Shown here in pieces: positions 6,747 through 13,859 of a stretch of DNA of 22,558 nucleotides. The notes beneath the pieces were generated by a model. That model was not told the DNA's origin and did no database searches. It worked only from the letters and a program-made list of their open reading frames with translations. The position numbers and the translations under genes are program-made. This stretch comes from an uncultured Prevotella sp. (GTDB taxonomy: Bacteria; Bacteroidota; Bacteroidia; Bacteroidales; Bacteroidaceae), in contig CALCHM010000066.1 of assembly GCA_937901345.1 (NCBI GenBank), positions 1 through 22,558 of the forward strand, read 5' to 3'. Within the stretch, counting starts at the first letter, position 1. Every line of letters starts with the position of its first letter.

Positions 6747-7676
6747 ATGTCTGAAAAACTGCAATTCTCCTTCAAAAGTCAAGACACCGAAGAATGGCTT
6801 GACATCCATTTCACTCGCCCCATTGGTTACCTTTGGGCGCGCCTGTTCATGCACTTTGATGTGCATCCGAATGTGGTGACGATTCTCAGCATCATCCTGG
6901 GTGCTGCGGCAGGCGTTTGTTTTTACTTTGATTCCTATTTTTACACCATTCTAGGAATCCTGCTGCTCATGTGGGCAAACTGCTACGATTCGTGTGACGG
7001 ACAAATGGCGCGCCTGACGGGTAAAAAGACGCTTATCGGGCGCTTGCTTGACGGTTTTGCGGGCGATGTGTGGTTCTTCACGATTTATGCCGCAATCTGT
7101 TTGCGACTGCAGCACCAACCCATTCCCCTCTTGCCCCAATATCAGTGGGGCATCTGGATTTGGGCGATGGCAGCACTTTCGGGGCTCGTTTGCCACGCCA
7201 AGCAATGCCAGTTGGCAGATTACTATCGCAACATCCACCTCTATTTCCTCAAGGGTAAGCAGGGGAGCGAACTCGACAATTCGCGCAAACTCAAGGAGAC
7301 TTATGATGCCCTGCGTTGGCGAACAGACTACGTGCAGTTGGCCTTCCTCTTCTTCTACCGCCGCTACACGGCTGCCCAGGAACAGATGACACCCCGTTTC
7401 CAGCAGTTGAAGCACCAACTCGATGCGCGCTACGCTGAAGAAATCCCGATGTCCCTGCGTGAGGAATTCCGAAAGGGAAGTCTGCCCCTGATGAAATGGG
7501 CCAACATCTTGACGTTTAACACGCGCGCCATCGTGCTCTATCTCTCCCTGCTCGCCCTCCACCCCTGGATATACTTCGTCTTTGAGTTGACGGTGATGCA
7601 TTTCCTATGGTGGTACATGCGCGCAAAGCATGAAGCGCTTTGCAATAGATTGTTGCAGCAACTCGCGAATCAATAA
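6747..7676 (+). CDS. CDP-alcohol phosphatidyltransferase family membrane enzyme
   Basis: The 309-residue integral membrane protein carries the CDP-alcohol phosphotransferase motif between helices: Asp81, Asp84-Gly85, Ala88-Arg89, Gly98, Asp102 and Asp107 (DSCDGQMAR, then IGRLLDGFAGD). Family enzymes displace CMP from a CDP-activated alcohol or lipid to make a phosphodiester, as in phospholipid synthesis. The last two aspartates are separated by four residues rather than the usual three. Hydrophobic segments lie at about 43-60, 65-80, 108-122, 132-148, with more near 262-292. A soluble insertion of roughly 100 residues (about 155-250) is rich in charged helices. It closes the unit with the nucleotidyltransferase and ATP-grasp genes. 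A perfect-looking hairpin follows. Its acceptor is unknown. Confidence 0.85.
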   Translation: MSEKLQFSFKSQDTEEWLDIHFTRPIGYLWARLFMHFDVHPNVVTILSIILGAAAGVCFYFDSYFYTILGILLLMWANCYDSCDGQMARLTGKKTLIGRLLDGFAGDVWFFTIYAAICLRLQHQPIPLLPQYQWGIWIWAMAALSGLVCHAKQCQLADYYRNIHLYFLKGKQGSELDNSRKLKETYDALRWRTDYVQLAFLFFYRRYTAAQEQMTPRFQQLKHQLDARYAEEIPMSLREEFRKGSLPLMKWANILTFNTRAIVLYLSLLALHPWIYFVFELTVMHFLWWYMRAKHEALCNRLLQQLANQ

Positions 7677-7707
7677 AATGAGCATCGCTCACCCCGTGAA
7701 CACTCAA

Positions 7708-7751
7708 AACATCCCCCTTTATCAAGAACTCACTTGATGAAGGGGGATGTT
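7708..7751 (+). terminator. Strong hairpin after the CDP-alcohol transferase gene
   Basis: The 19-base arms 7708-7726 (AACATCCCCCTTTATCAAG) and 7733-7751 pair with one G-T and a 6-base loop. No long T-run follows. It lies between convergent genes and probably ends transcription or protects the mRNA end. Confidence 0.6.
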
Positions 7752-7773
7752 GCGTCGTTTGTAGATTCATTTA

Positions 7774-8018
7774 GGCAATAATATAGGAGTTACTTACGTG
7801 ACCTTTGGTTGACCCAAGAACTTTTAACAGACCCCCTCCGCAACTAAAGTTGCTCGTCCCCCTAACTTCGGGGGACATTTTGAGTTAGTCTCCTCGTTCA
7901 AGTTTCCAATTGAAAATAACAAGCGATGGAATGTATCCCAAAATCCTCCCCGAAGTTAGGGGAGGTGCCCAAAGGGCGGAGGGGGCTGTAGTAGAGGGTA
8001 AACTTCTATATTATTGCT
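7774..8018. mobile_element. 245-bp MITE-like element with terminal inverted repeats and 8-bp target duplication
   Basis: The left end GGCAATAATATAG (7774-7786) and right end (8006-8018) are inverted repeats matching at 12 of 13 positions. TTCATTTA occurs immediately outside both ends (7766-7773 and 8019-8026), the mark of transposition with an 8-bp target duplication. Between the ends lies a 161-bp hairpin-rich module (7828-7988) whose outer arms are CAGACCCCCTCCGC and its near complement. No gene fits inside, so it must be moved by an enzyme encoded elsewhere. The first 37 bases are identical to those at 15707-15743. The module is in the opposite orientation to the ones at 15756 and 16552. 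Confidence 0.85.
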
Positions 8019-8026
8019 TTCATTTA

Positions 8027-8177
8027 TATTGTCCTCCCAAAAACGTTCTACCACTGGTGGTTGGCATCCGTGGCAGGACATAAGATACATGAATTGTGCT
8101 TTTTCAAAGTTTGCTGCCACCCCTATTAACGAAACGTTACAATCTTTTGTCTTCACGCATCTCGTTCTTTGGGTGTC
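8027..8177. other. Gene-free stretch between the small element and the histidine kinase gene
   Basis: No convincing gene is seen. On the minus strand a frame starting at a GTG (8156) could give about 50 residues containing SCHGCQPPVVERFW, just downstream of the kinase gene. It is interrupted by the element at 8018. It lacks a good start and is not called as a gene. Confidence 0.3.
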
Positions 8178-9470
8178 CTACGCACGCTTGCGCAACGTAA
8201 AATCGAATCGGAGTCCGCCTTCGGGACGATTGCCGACGGTGATGGTGCCTCCATGAAATTGCACGGCATGTTTGACTATGGCAAGTCCGAGACCGGTGCC
8301 TCCTTTCTGGCGAGAGCGTCCTTTATCTACGCGATAGAAACGTTCGAAAAGGTGAGGCAGATGTTTCTCCACAACGCCCTTGCCGTCGTCTTCGAATCGG
8401 ATGCGACACGATTGCTCTGTATTTTCGAGCAACGTGATGTAAATGTTCTGCCCCTCCGAATAAGCAATGGCATTTTCCGTAAGGTTGCTGAAGATGGAGG
8501 CGATGAGCGAAAGGTTGCCCTCGATTGTGACTTTGTCCTTAAAATCAACGTGCAGATTCAGGCGCTCTTCTCGGGGCATAACGTCGAGTTCGGCGCGCAC
8601 CTCGCTGATGATGTCGTTGATGACAACCGGTTCTTTACTGATAAGTGCGCTTCCGTCTTCCATTCGGGTGATGAGCGACACGTCGTCCAGCAAGCGGCGG
8701 AGTCGTTCGTTTTGCATGTAGCCCCTGCCGATTAATTCCTGCCGTTTTTCCTCGCTAAGACTGATGCCAGAGAGCAGCGTTTCGAGGCACACCCCGATGG
8801 AGGCAACCGGCGTCTTGAGTTCGTGGTTGATGTTGTTCGTGAGTTGGCGCTTCAGGCGCACACGCTCCTGCTCTGCTTCGTAACGATTGACGCGCTCAAT
8901 GTCCTTACCGAGTTGGCGCGTGGAGAAGTTGGCCACAACGCTCACACCCAGTGCAATCGAAATTATCACTACAAGGAAGGACCAGTCGGCAGCAAGCATG
9001 TCCTTCAATGCGCCTGAATAAGGGATGGCGGTGCGAACAATGGCGCGCTCACCGCGAGTGGCAGCATAGAAATACTCACGTCCATCGCTTGCCGACAGTC
9101 GCCCAATGTGTCGCCCCTCGCCCCGGCGCAAAGCCTCTGCCACTTCGGGACGGTTGCGATGATTGTCGAGCGAGGAGGCTGGAATTGTGTTGTCAAAGAC
9201 CACTGCCCCCGACAGCGCAATGAGCGTGATGCGCAGGTCGCTAAAAGGCATTTCGTGCGTGGCAATATAGGTTTCGAAAGAGCGCCCTTCCTCCACTTCT
9301 TCCAGCAGATGGCGGTTGTACTGCTGCAACGTGGCGTTCAGAAATTCCGATTTGTACTGCTTCTCACGCAGATATTGATAGCCCACAAAGCATGCCACCA
9401 GTGCCCAAGCATAGACAATGAGTTGCAGGAACAGGCGTTTGTGGAACGAAAGTTTAGTCGCGGAAACCAT
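8178..9470 (-). CDS. phoR: Sensor histidine kinase, PhoR-like
   Basis: The 430-residue kinase (ATG at 9470) has two membrane helices at about 11-31 and 163-181 enclosing a periplasmic sensor region of about 130 residues. The cytoplasmic part has the H box NINHELKTP (His216), N box NLTENAIAYS (Asn333), G1 DDGKG (361-365), F box LFERFYRVDKG and G2 KGGTGLGLA. It would phosphorylate the response regulator whose gene overlaps it by 17 bases. The phosphate function is inferred from the divergent porin-pst genes; the sensor region itself shows no diagnostic feature. A TTG start six bases upstream is possible but less likely. Confidence 0.85.
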   Translation of the reverse strand: MVSATKLSFHKRLFLQLIVYAWALVACFVGYQYLREKQYKSEFLNATLQQYNRHLLEEVEEGRSFETYIATHEMPFSDLRITLIALSGAVVFDNTIPASSLDNHRNRPEVAEALRRGEGRHIGRLSASDGREYFYAATRGERAIVRTAIPYSGALKDMLAADWSFLVVIISIALGVSVVANFSTRQLGKDIERVNRYEAEQERVRLKRQLTNNINHELKTPVASIGVCLETLLSGISLSEEKRQELIGRGYMQNERLRRLLDDVSLITRMEDGSALISKEPVVINDIISEVRAELDVMPREERLNLHVDFKDKVTIEGNLSLIASIFSNLTENAIAYSEGQNIYITLLENTEQSCRIRFEDDGKGVVEKHLPHLFERFYRVDKGRSRQKGGTGLGLAIVKHAVQFHGGTITVGNRPEGGLRFDFTLRKRA

Positions 9471-10155
9471 AACCAAAACCTGAGCGGGTTACGATATAAG
9501 CGCCATACGTCCCAATCTTTGAGCGCAAGCGCGTAATGTTGACATCAATTGTGCGGTCGAGCACGATGACTTCGTCCGTCCACACACGACTCAGAATTTG
9601 CTCGCGCGAACAAATCTTTCCTCTGTGGCGAATCAGGTAGGCGAGGAGTTCAAACTCCTTCTTCGCCAACTTCACTTCCGTGCCATCAACCGTGCAGCGC
9701 TTAAATTCCAGATCCAGACAAAGTCCTTCGACAATCAACTGCCCACTGCCCTCCGCCTCCTTAGCAACGCGCCCCAGAGATGCAGACGTTCGGCGCAACA
9801 CGCTCTTCACACGTGCCACGACATTGCGAATCGTATAAGGTTTGGCGATGTAGTCGTCTGCACCAAGATTGAGTCCCATGACCATGTCGTCCTCCGAGTC
9901 GCGCGCGGTGCAGAAGATGATGGGAATCTGTGCCGTTCGCACGTCGGCCTTCAAGCGTTTCGCCATCTTGATGCCACTCATTTCGCCCATCATGATGTCC
10001 AGCAGTATGAGGTCGTAGCGGCAGAGGTCGTAAGTCAGCGCCTGCTCTGCGCTCAGAGCGTAGTCAGCATCAAATCCCTCGTTCTCTAAATTGAGTTTCA
10101 ACACCTCGCACAGCGTTTCCTCGTCGTCAACAATCAATATGCGTTTTGTCTCCAT
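9454..10155 (-). CDS. phoB: OmpR/PhoB-family response regulator
   Basis: The 233-residue protein has an N-terminal receiver domain (1-120): acidic pair Asp10-Asp11 (IVDDEE), phosphorylated Asp53 (LLDIMM), Thr83 and Lys105 (AKPYT). A C-terminal winged-helix DNA-binding domain follows (about 135-233: KKEFELLAYLIRHRGKICSR, ILSRVW, RTIDVNITRLRSKI). The start METKRIL at 10155 is chosen because the receiver domain begins at once; the frame stays open upstream but holds no recognisable domain. It is the first gene of a two-gene unit with the kinase and is divergent from the porin-pst operon, so it probably controls both through the intergenic boxes. The PhoB name is by context. Confidence 0.85.
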   Translation of the reverse strand: METKRILIVDDEETLCEVLKLNLENEGFDADYALSAEQALTYDLCRYDLILLDIMMGEMSGIKMAKRLKADVRTAQIPIIFCTARDSEDDMVMGLNLGADDYIAKPYTIRNVVARVKSVLRRTSASLGRVAKEAEGSGQLIVEGLCLDLEFKRCTVDGTEVKLAKKEFELLAYLIRHRGKICSREQILSRVWTDEVIVLDRTIDVNITRLRSKIGTYGAYIVTRSGFGYGFRD

Positions 10156-10182
10156 ACTTATATATAATGAAAAATCCGACTG

Positions 10183-10190
10183 CAAAAGTA
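10183..10190 (-). promoter_or_regulatory. -7 element of the response regulator/kinase operon
   Basis: The minus strand reads TACTTTTG, an exact TAnnTTTG match, about 28 bases before the start at 10155. No TTTG is seen at the usual -33 distance, which would fit an activator-dependent promoter. Confidence 0.6.
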
Positions 10191-10227
10191 TGGAGATTTT
10201 AAGCGCCGCGAAAGAGCAGTTTTGAGA

Positions 10228-10245
10228 TTTAACAAAAATGTAACA
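10228..10245. promoter_or_regulatory. Candidate Pho-box-like direct repeat 1
   Basis: TTTAACA (10228-10234), four A residues, then TGTAACA (10239-10245): two 7-base repeats 11 bases apart, the geometry of PhoB-family operators. It lies in the divergent control region on the response-regulator side. Confidence 0.5.
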
Positions 10246-10286
10246 ATTCGCTTCGCCGTGCGCATTTAACGGAAGCATCATCGTTT

Positions 10287-10304
10287 TGTAACAATCTTGA
10301 AACA
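10287..10304 (+). promoter_or_regulatory. Candidate Pho-box-like direct repeat 2, over the porin-pst promoter -33 region
   Basis: TGTAACA (10287-10293), four bases, then TGAAACA (10298-10304) repeat the 7-4-7 geometry. The box ends nine bases before the -7 element at 10314, so it replaces the -33 element just as Pho boxes replace the -35 in enterobacteria. It probably binds the adjacent regulator. Confidence 0.6.
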
Positions 10305-10313
10305 TTACTCCCG

Positions 10314-10321
10314 TACTTTTG
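10314..10321 (+). promoter_or_regulatory. -7 element of the porin-pst operon
   Basis: TACTTTTG matches TAnnTTTG and lies 91 bases before the porin start. With the direct repeat at 10287-10304 directly upstream it forms a likely activated promoter. Confidence 0.65.
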
Positions 10322-10412
10322 CAGTGTCAAAAAGAAAAACAAGACGACGCATCTGATCAGATAGAAAAAACGAAAACTATTTAACAACCTAAAATTGACA
10401 CACAACAAATCT

Positions 10413-11393
10413 ATGAAAAAGTATCTTATTTTGGCAGGTCTCCTGACTTGCACGGGAATTACGGTTCACGCACAGGAGGCGCAGCAAGAAACGCCCAAGG
10501 GTAAGGCCATCCTTCAAGTGTTTGGAAACTTCCACACGGGTTTTGGCGCGCAGAATGACGACCGCGGTTTTGACTTGGAACGTAGTTACCTCGGTTATGA
10601 GTACAAACTTGGAAAGGGACTTTCGGTAAAGGGCGTGATGGACATCGGCAAGTCTTCGGACGTCAGCGACAACCACCGCTTGGCATACATCAAGAATGCC
10701 ATGATTTCATGGAAGACAGGAAAGTGGACCCTCAACGGAGGGCTTATCTCAACCACGCAGTTTAATTTTCAAGAAAAGTTCTGGGGCTACCGCTACGTGA
10801 TGAAATCCTTCCAAGACCAGTACAAGTTTGGTAGCAGTGCAGACTTAGGACTTTCTGCCACTTACAAGTTTTCCGACATGCTTTCTGCCGATGCCATTGT
10901 GGTGAATGGTGAAGGTTATAAGAAGGTACAGAAAAACGACGGTTTGAACTACGGGTTAGGCGTGACGTTGACTCCCCTTGAAGGTTTCCAACTGCGCGTG
11001 TACGGCGGCCTGAACGAAAGTGCGGAAGCGGGAAAAAAGGACATCGCCAACTTCGCGGCATTTGCAGGCTACAAGCACGCTAAGTTTACCATCGGTGCGG
11101 AGTACAACCACATGTGGAACGCCTCCAACAAGAAGGATGCCGACCAGTATGGCTACTCTATCTTTAGTTCCGTCAAGGTAAGCAAAGACACCGAACTCTA
11201 TGCCCGCTTCGACGACCTCTGCTCGAAGAACGATTGGAACAAAACCAAGGACGAGCAGGCGGCAATACTCGGTGCACAGTTCAAATTGGGTAAGTACGTA
11301 AAGGTGGCGCCAAACTTCCGCATGAGCATGCCTAAGGCGGATGGTGCGAATCATAAATACGCTGCCTACGTAAGTTGCTATTTCGGTATCTAA
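10413..11393 (+). CDS. Outer-membrane porin associated with phosphate uptake
   Basis: The 326-residue protein starts MKKYLILAGLLTCTGITVHA, a clear signal peptide with cleavage near residue 20-21. The rest is a run of alternating amphipathic strands with aromatic girdles (for example SYLGYEYKLGKGLSVKGVMD, WKTGKWTLNGG, FTIGAEYNHMW) and ends in the aromatic/aliphatic strand YVSCYFGI, a typical beta-barrel end. It resembles the porins that Bacteroidales encode just before pstS. It probably lets phosphate cross the outer membrane. The ATG at 10413 is preferred over a TTG at 10395 because it starts the signal peptide exactly. It leads the pst operon behind the Pho-box-like promoter. Substrate preference is inferred from context. 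Confidence 0.8.
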   Translation: MKKYLILAGLLTCTGITVHAQEAQQETPKGKAILQVFGNFHTGFGAQNDDRGFDLERSYLGYEYKLGKGLSVKGVMDIGKSSDVSDNHRLAYIKNAMISWKTGKWTLNGGLISTTQFNFQEKFWGYRYVMKSFQDQYKFGSSADLGLSATYKFSDMLSADAIVVNGEGYKKVQKNDGLNYGLGVTLTPLEGFQLRVYGGLNESAEAGKKDIANFAAFAGYKHAKFTIGAEYNHMWNASNKKDADQYGYSIFSSVKVSKDTELYARFDDLCSKNDWNKTKDEQAAILGAQFKLGKYVKVAPNFRMSMPKADGANHKYAAYVSCYFGI

Positions 11394-11435
11394 ACATTTA
11401 CAACATTTCAACAATCACCTTAAAACAATCACAAT

Positions 11436-12494
11436 ATGAAAAAGATGATTCAGTCCGTATTGACGCTTGCCCTTGCCTTCACCATGGTGGCATGTGGCGG
11501 CACGAAAAGCGAAGGACGCACACCTCAGGAACTTGCCGGTGCCGGGGCAACATTCCCCCTTCCTTTCTACAACGTAGTGTTCGAACAGTTTAGTCAGCAG
11601 CATGGCGACGCCGTAGCTTACGGTGGCATCGGTTCGGGTGGCGGTGTGCGCAATTTGCGCGACAAGATTGTAGATTTTGCTGGTAGCGACGCCTTCCTTT
11701 CCGACAAGGAAATGGCAGAGATGCCACCCGTTGTCCACATTCCCACATGTATGGGAGCAGTAGTGGTTGCCTACAACCTTGAAGGCGTGGATGAACTAAA
11801 ACTCACAGGCGATCTCATTGCCCGTATCTTTGCCGGAGAGGTGAAGATGTGGAACGACGAACGCTTGCAGGCATTAAACCCCGACGCGAAACTTCCTGCC
11901 GAACCCATCATGCCCGTCTATCGTTCCGATGGTTCAGGCACGACGTTTGTCTTCACAGATTACCTCGCAAAGGTGAGTCCGATGTGGAAGGAAAAGTTTG
12001 GTGCGGGCAAGTCTGTCAATTTCCCCACAGGGCAGGCGGCAAAGGGAAATCCCGGTGTGGCAGGTGTGATTAAGCAAACGAAGCACTCAATTGGCTATGT
12101 CGGTTCGGAATATGCCTTTGCGCAAAAGATTCCCTATGCGCGCATACAGAACAAGCGCGGCGATTTCGTGAAACCCACCGCAGCAACCATCTCGGCTGCC
12201 GCTTCGGGTGTCATTCCTGCCGACACACGTTGTTCCATCACGGATGCCGATGCTGTTGGGGCATACCCCATCTCAACGTTCACGTGGATGATTATCTACA
12301 AAGAGCAACACTATTCCGACCGCACGAAGGAACAGGCACAAGCAACGCTCGACCTCGTGAAATACATCCTCAGCGACGAAGCGCAAGCCATCACTTCCGA
12401 AGTTCACTATGCGCCGCTACCCCTCAAGGCAAAGGAATTGAGTTTGACCAATCTCAAAACCGTGACTTACGACGGCATTGCCGTTTGGGAATAA
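11436..12494 (+). CDS. pstS: Phosphate ABC transporter substrate-binding lipoprotein
   Basis: The 352-residue protein captures phosphate in the periplasm for PstCAB. It has a lipoprotein signal peptide ending VAC (Cys20), followed by the PstS hallmarks GAGATFPLPFY, YGGIGSGGGVRNL, FAGSDAFLSD, RSDGSGTTFVFTDYL and GNPGVAGVI, whose serines, threonines and aspartates form the phosphate pocket. In this organism it is probably membrane-anchored. It follows the porin gene by 42 bases with no obvious terminator. A ten-copy repeat array (12536-12925) separates it from pstC. Family length is normal. Confidence 0.95.
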   Translation: MKKMIQSVLTLALAFTMVACGGTKSEGRTPQELAGAGATFPLPFYNVVFEQFSQQHGDAVAYGGIGSGGGVRNLRDKIVDFAGSDAFLSDKEMAEMPPVVHIPTCMGAVVVAYNLEGVDELKLTGDLIARIFAGEVKMWNDERLQALNPDAKLPAEPIMPVYRSDGSGTTFVFTDYLAKVSPMWKEKFGAGKSVNFPTGQAAKGNPGVAGVIKQTKHSIGYVGSEYAFAQKIPYARIQNKRGDFVKPTAATISAAASGVIPADTRCSITDADAVGAYPISTFTWMIIYKEQHYSDRTKEQAQATLDLVKYILSDEAQAITSEVHYAPLPLKAKELSLTNLKTVTYDGIAVWE

Positions 12495-12535
12495 AGCGAC
12501 GGTGGTTACTGCCAGAAACCAACTCCGCCGGAGGA

Positions 12536-12925
12536 GCGGACGTTTTTCTGCACTCAGAAATGCTCTCACCTCAGTCGCGGACGTTTTTTTTGCACTCAGA
12601 AATGCGCGCGACTGAGTCGCGGACGTTTTTCGGCACTCAGAAATGCTCGCGACTGAGTCGCGGACGTTTTTTGGCACTCAGAAATGCTCGCGACTGAGTC
12701 GCGGACGTTTTTCGGCACTCAGAAATGCTCGCGACTCAGTCGCGGACACTTTTCGGCACTCCAAAATACTCGCGGGAACCCAGCTGACGGTTGTCCGCAC
12801 TCAAAATCGACCTGCGAATTCCTTGCTGACGTTTGTCTGCGCACAAAATGACTTGCGAATTCCTTGCTGACGGTTGTCTGCGCTCAAAAACGACTTGCGA
12901 TTGGCTCGCTGACGGTTTTCAATCC
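12536..12925. repeat. 41/42-bp tandem repeat array between pstS and pstC, about ten units, terminator-like
   Basis: Units begin at 12536, 12577, 12619, 12660, 12701, 12742, 12783, 12825, 12866 and 12908 (last partial). The first six start GCGGACG/GCGGACA and contain GGCACTCAGAAATGCTCGCG; the rest are a diverged subtype starting GCTGACG. At four unit boundaries the near-palindrome CGCGACTGAGTCGCG (centre base G or C) is followed by GACGTTTTT or GACAC. This resembles a small intrinsic terminator. The mix of 41 and 42 periods rules out a coding repeat. It fills the whole 451-base gap, and no gene is seen here. Confidence 0.9.
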
Positions 12926-12945
12926 AGAAAACAAGATATTATGTT

Positions 12946-13803
12946 ATGAACGATAGATTATATAAGGTTCTACTGTTCGGCGCCGCACTCATCATGCCCA
13001 TTGTATGCGGGGGTGTTGTTTACGCCCTCGTTACTGACGCCTATGCAGCGTTCGAACATTTCGGATTCTTCCGCTTTCTGATTTCCTCGGAGTGGAGTTA
13101 CACCGAGGGTGCGGAAAGGTACGTCGCCTTACCCTTCATTACGGGCACCTTGCTGACCACGCTCCTGGCGCTCCTCTTTTGCATCCCCTTTTCGCTGCCC
13201 GTTGCGCTCTTCGTAGGGGAATATTTCAAAGGCACGCGTGTGGCTGCTGTACTCAGCACCGTCGTGGACTTGCTTGCAGGGATTCCCTCCATCATTTACG
13301 GGTTGTGGGGCTTCTACACCCTGCGCCCCTTGATTATGGCGCTCCACATTTCGCCCCAAGGTTCGGGTATTCTTACCGCCTCGCTGGTACTGGCAATCAT
13401 GATTGTGCCCTATGCTGCTTCGCTGAGCGCGGAGTTTATCAAGATGGTGCCCCATGATTTGAAGGAGGGGGCGTATAGTTTAGGGGCAACTCGTGCAGAG
13501 GTAATTCGCAAGGTCGTTTTCCCCGTTGCGGGTTCGGGCATATTCTCTGCTTACATATTGGCTATTGGGCGTGCGTTGGGCGAAACGATGACGGTGACAA
13601 TGCTTATCGGAAATACGAATAACATTCCCGACTCCATCACAGCGACAGGCAACTCTATGGCCTCCGTCATTGCCAACCAGTTTGGTGAAGCCTCCGACTT
13701 GCGCTTGTCGTCGCTGATAGCCATCGGACTGGTGTTGTTCCTGATTACGGCAGTCATCAATATGGTTGGTAAACTAATGATTAAACGAGCACGTCTCTCT
13801 TAA
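12946..13803 (+). CDS. pstC: Phosphate ABC transporter permease PstC
   Basis: The 285-residue inner-membrane protein forms the phosphate channel with PstA. About six hydrophobic helices are visible (near 8-30, 65-90, 105-125, 138-160, 200-220, 258-280). The ABC-permease EAA loop that contacts PstB is LKEGAYSLGATRAEVIRKVVFP at about 175-196. ALGETMTVTMLIGN and NSMASVIANQFGEA are typical of PstC. A decoy ATG five bases upstream (12941) is closed after two codons, so 12946 is used. It is preceded by the repeat array and followed by pstA after 56 bases of 8-bp repeats. Confidence 0.93.
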   Translation: MNDRLYKVLLFGAALIMPIVCGGVVYALVTDAYAAFEHFGFFRFLISSEWSYTEGAERYVALPFITGTLLTTLLALLFCIPFSLPVALFVGEYFKGTRVAAVLSTVVDLLAGIPSIIYGLWGFYTLRPLIMALHISPQGSGILTASLVLAIMIVPYAASLSAEFIKMVPHDLKEGAYSLGATRAEVIRKVVFPVAGSGIFSAYILAIGRALGETMTVTMLIGNTNNIPDSITATGNSMASVIANQFGEASDLRLSSLIAIGLVLFLITAVINMVGKLMIKRARLS

Positions 13804-13819
13804 CCGACGTGTTTAAGAC

Positions 13820-13858
13820 CTCAGAACTTCAGAACCTCCGAACCTCAAAACCTCAAAC
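13820..13858. repeat. 8-bp tandem repeat directly before pstA
   Basis: Five consecutive 8-base units of the form CTCAGAAC (variants TTCAGAAC, CTCCGAAC, CTCAAAAC, CTCAAAC) fill the pstC-pstA gap and end one base before the pstA ATG. They occupy the place of a ribosome binding site. Confidence 0.9.
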
Positions 13859-13859
13859 T

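Noticed and set aside
6951..7601. 216-codon minus-strand frame
   Set aside because: It is antisense to the CDP-alcohol transferase, has no domain signature and no promoter.
11394..11435. Pho-box-like repeat or separate promoter before pstS
   Set aside because: CAACATTT/CAACAATC words repeat with an 8-base period, not 11, and there is no TAnnTTTG; pstS is more likely read from the porin promoter.
12230..12870. Open frames of 155 and 75 codons running across the pstS-pstC repeat array
   Set aside because: They start inside pstS in another frame or within repeats, have alternating 41/42 periods that break any repeated peptide, and show no recognisable family.
12536..12925. Possible CRISPR array
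   Set aside because: The whole 41/42-base unit is conserved; there are no variable spacers and no cas genes. The same holds for 17416-17596 and 21081-21140.
13809..13859. GTG start 51 bases upstream for pstA
   Set aside because: It would encode only the 8-bp repeat tract (SELQNLRTSKPQ), and normal PstA sequence starts at 13860.
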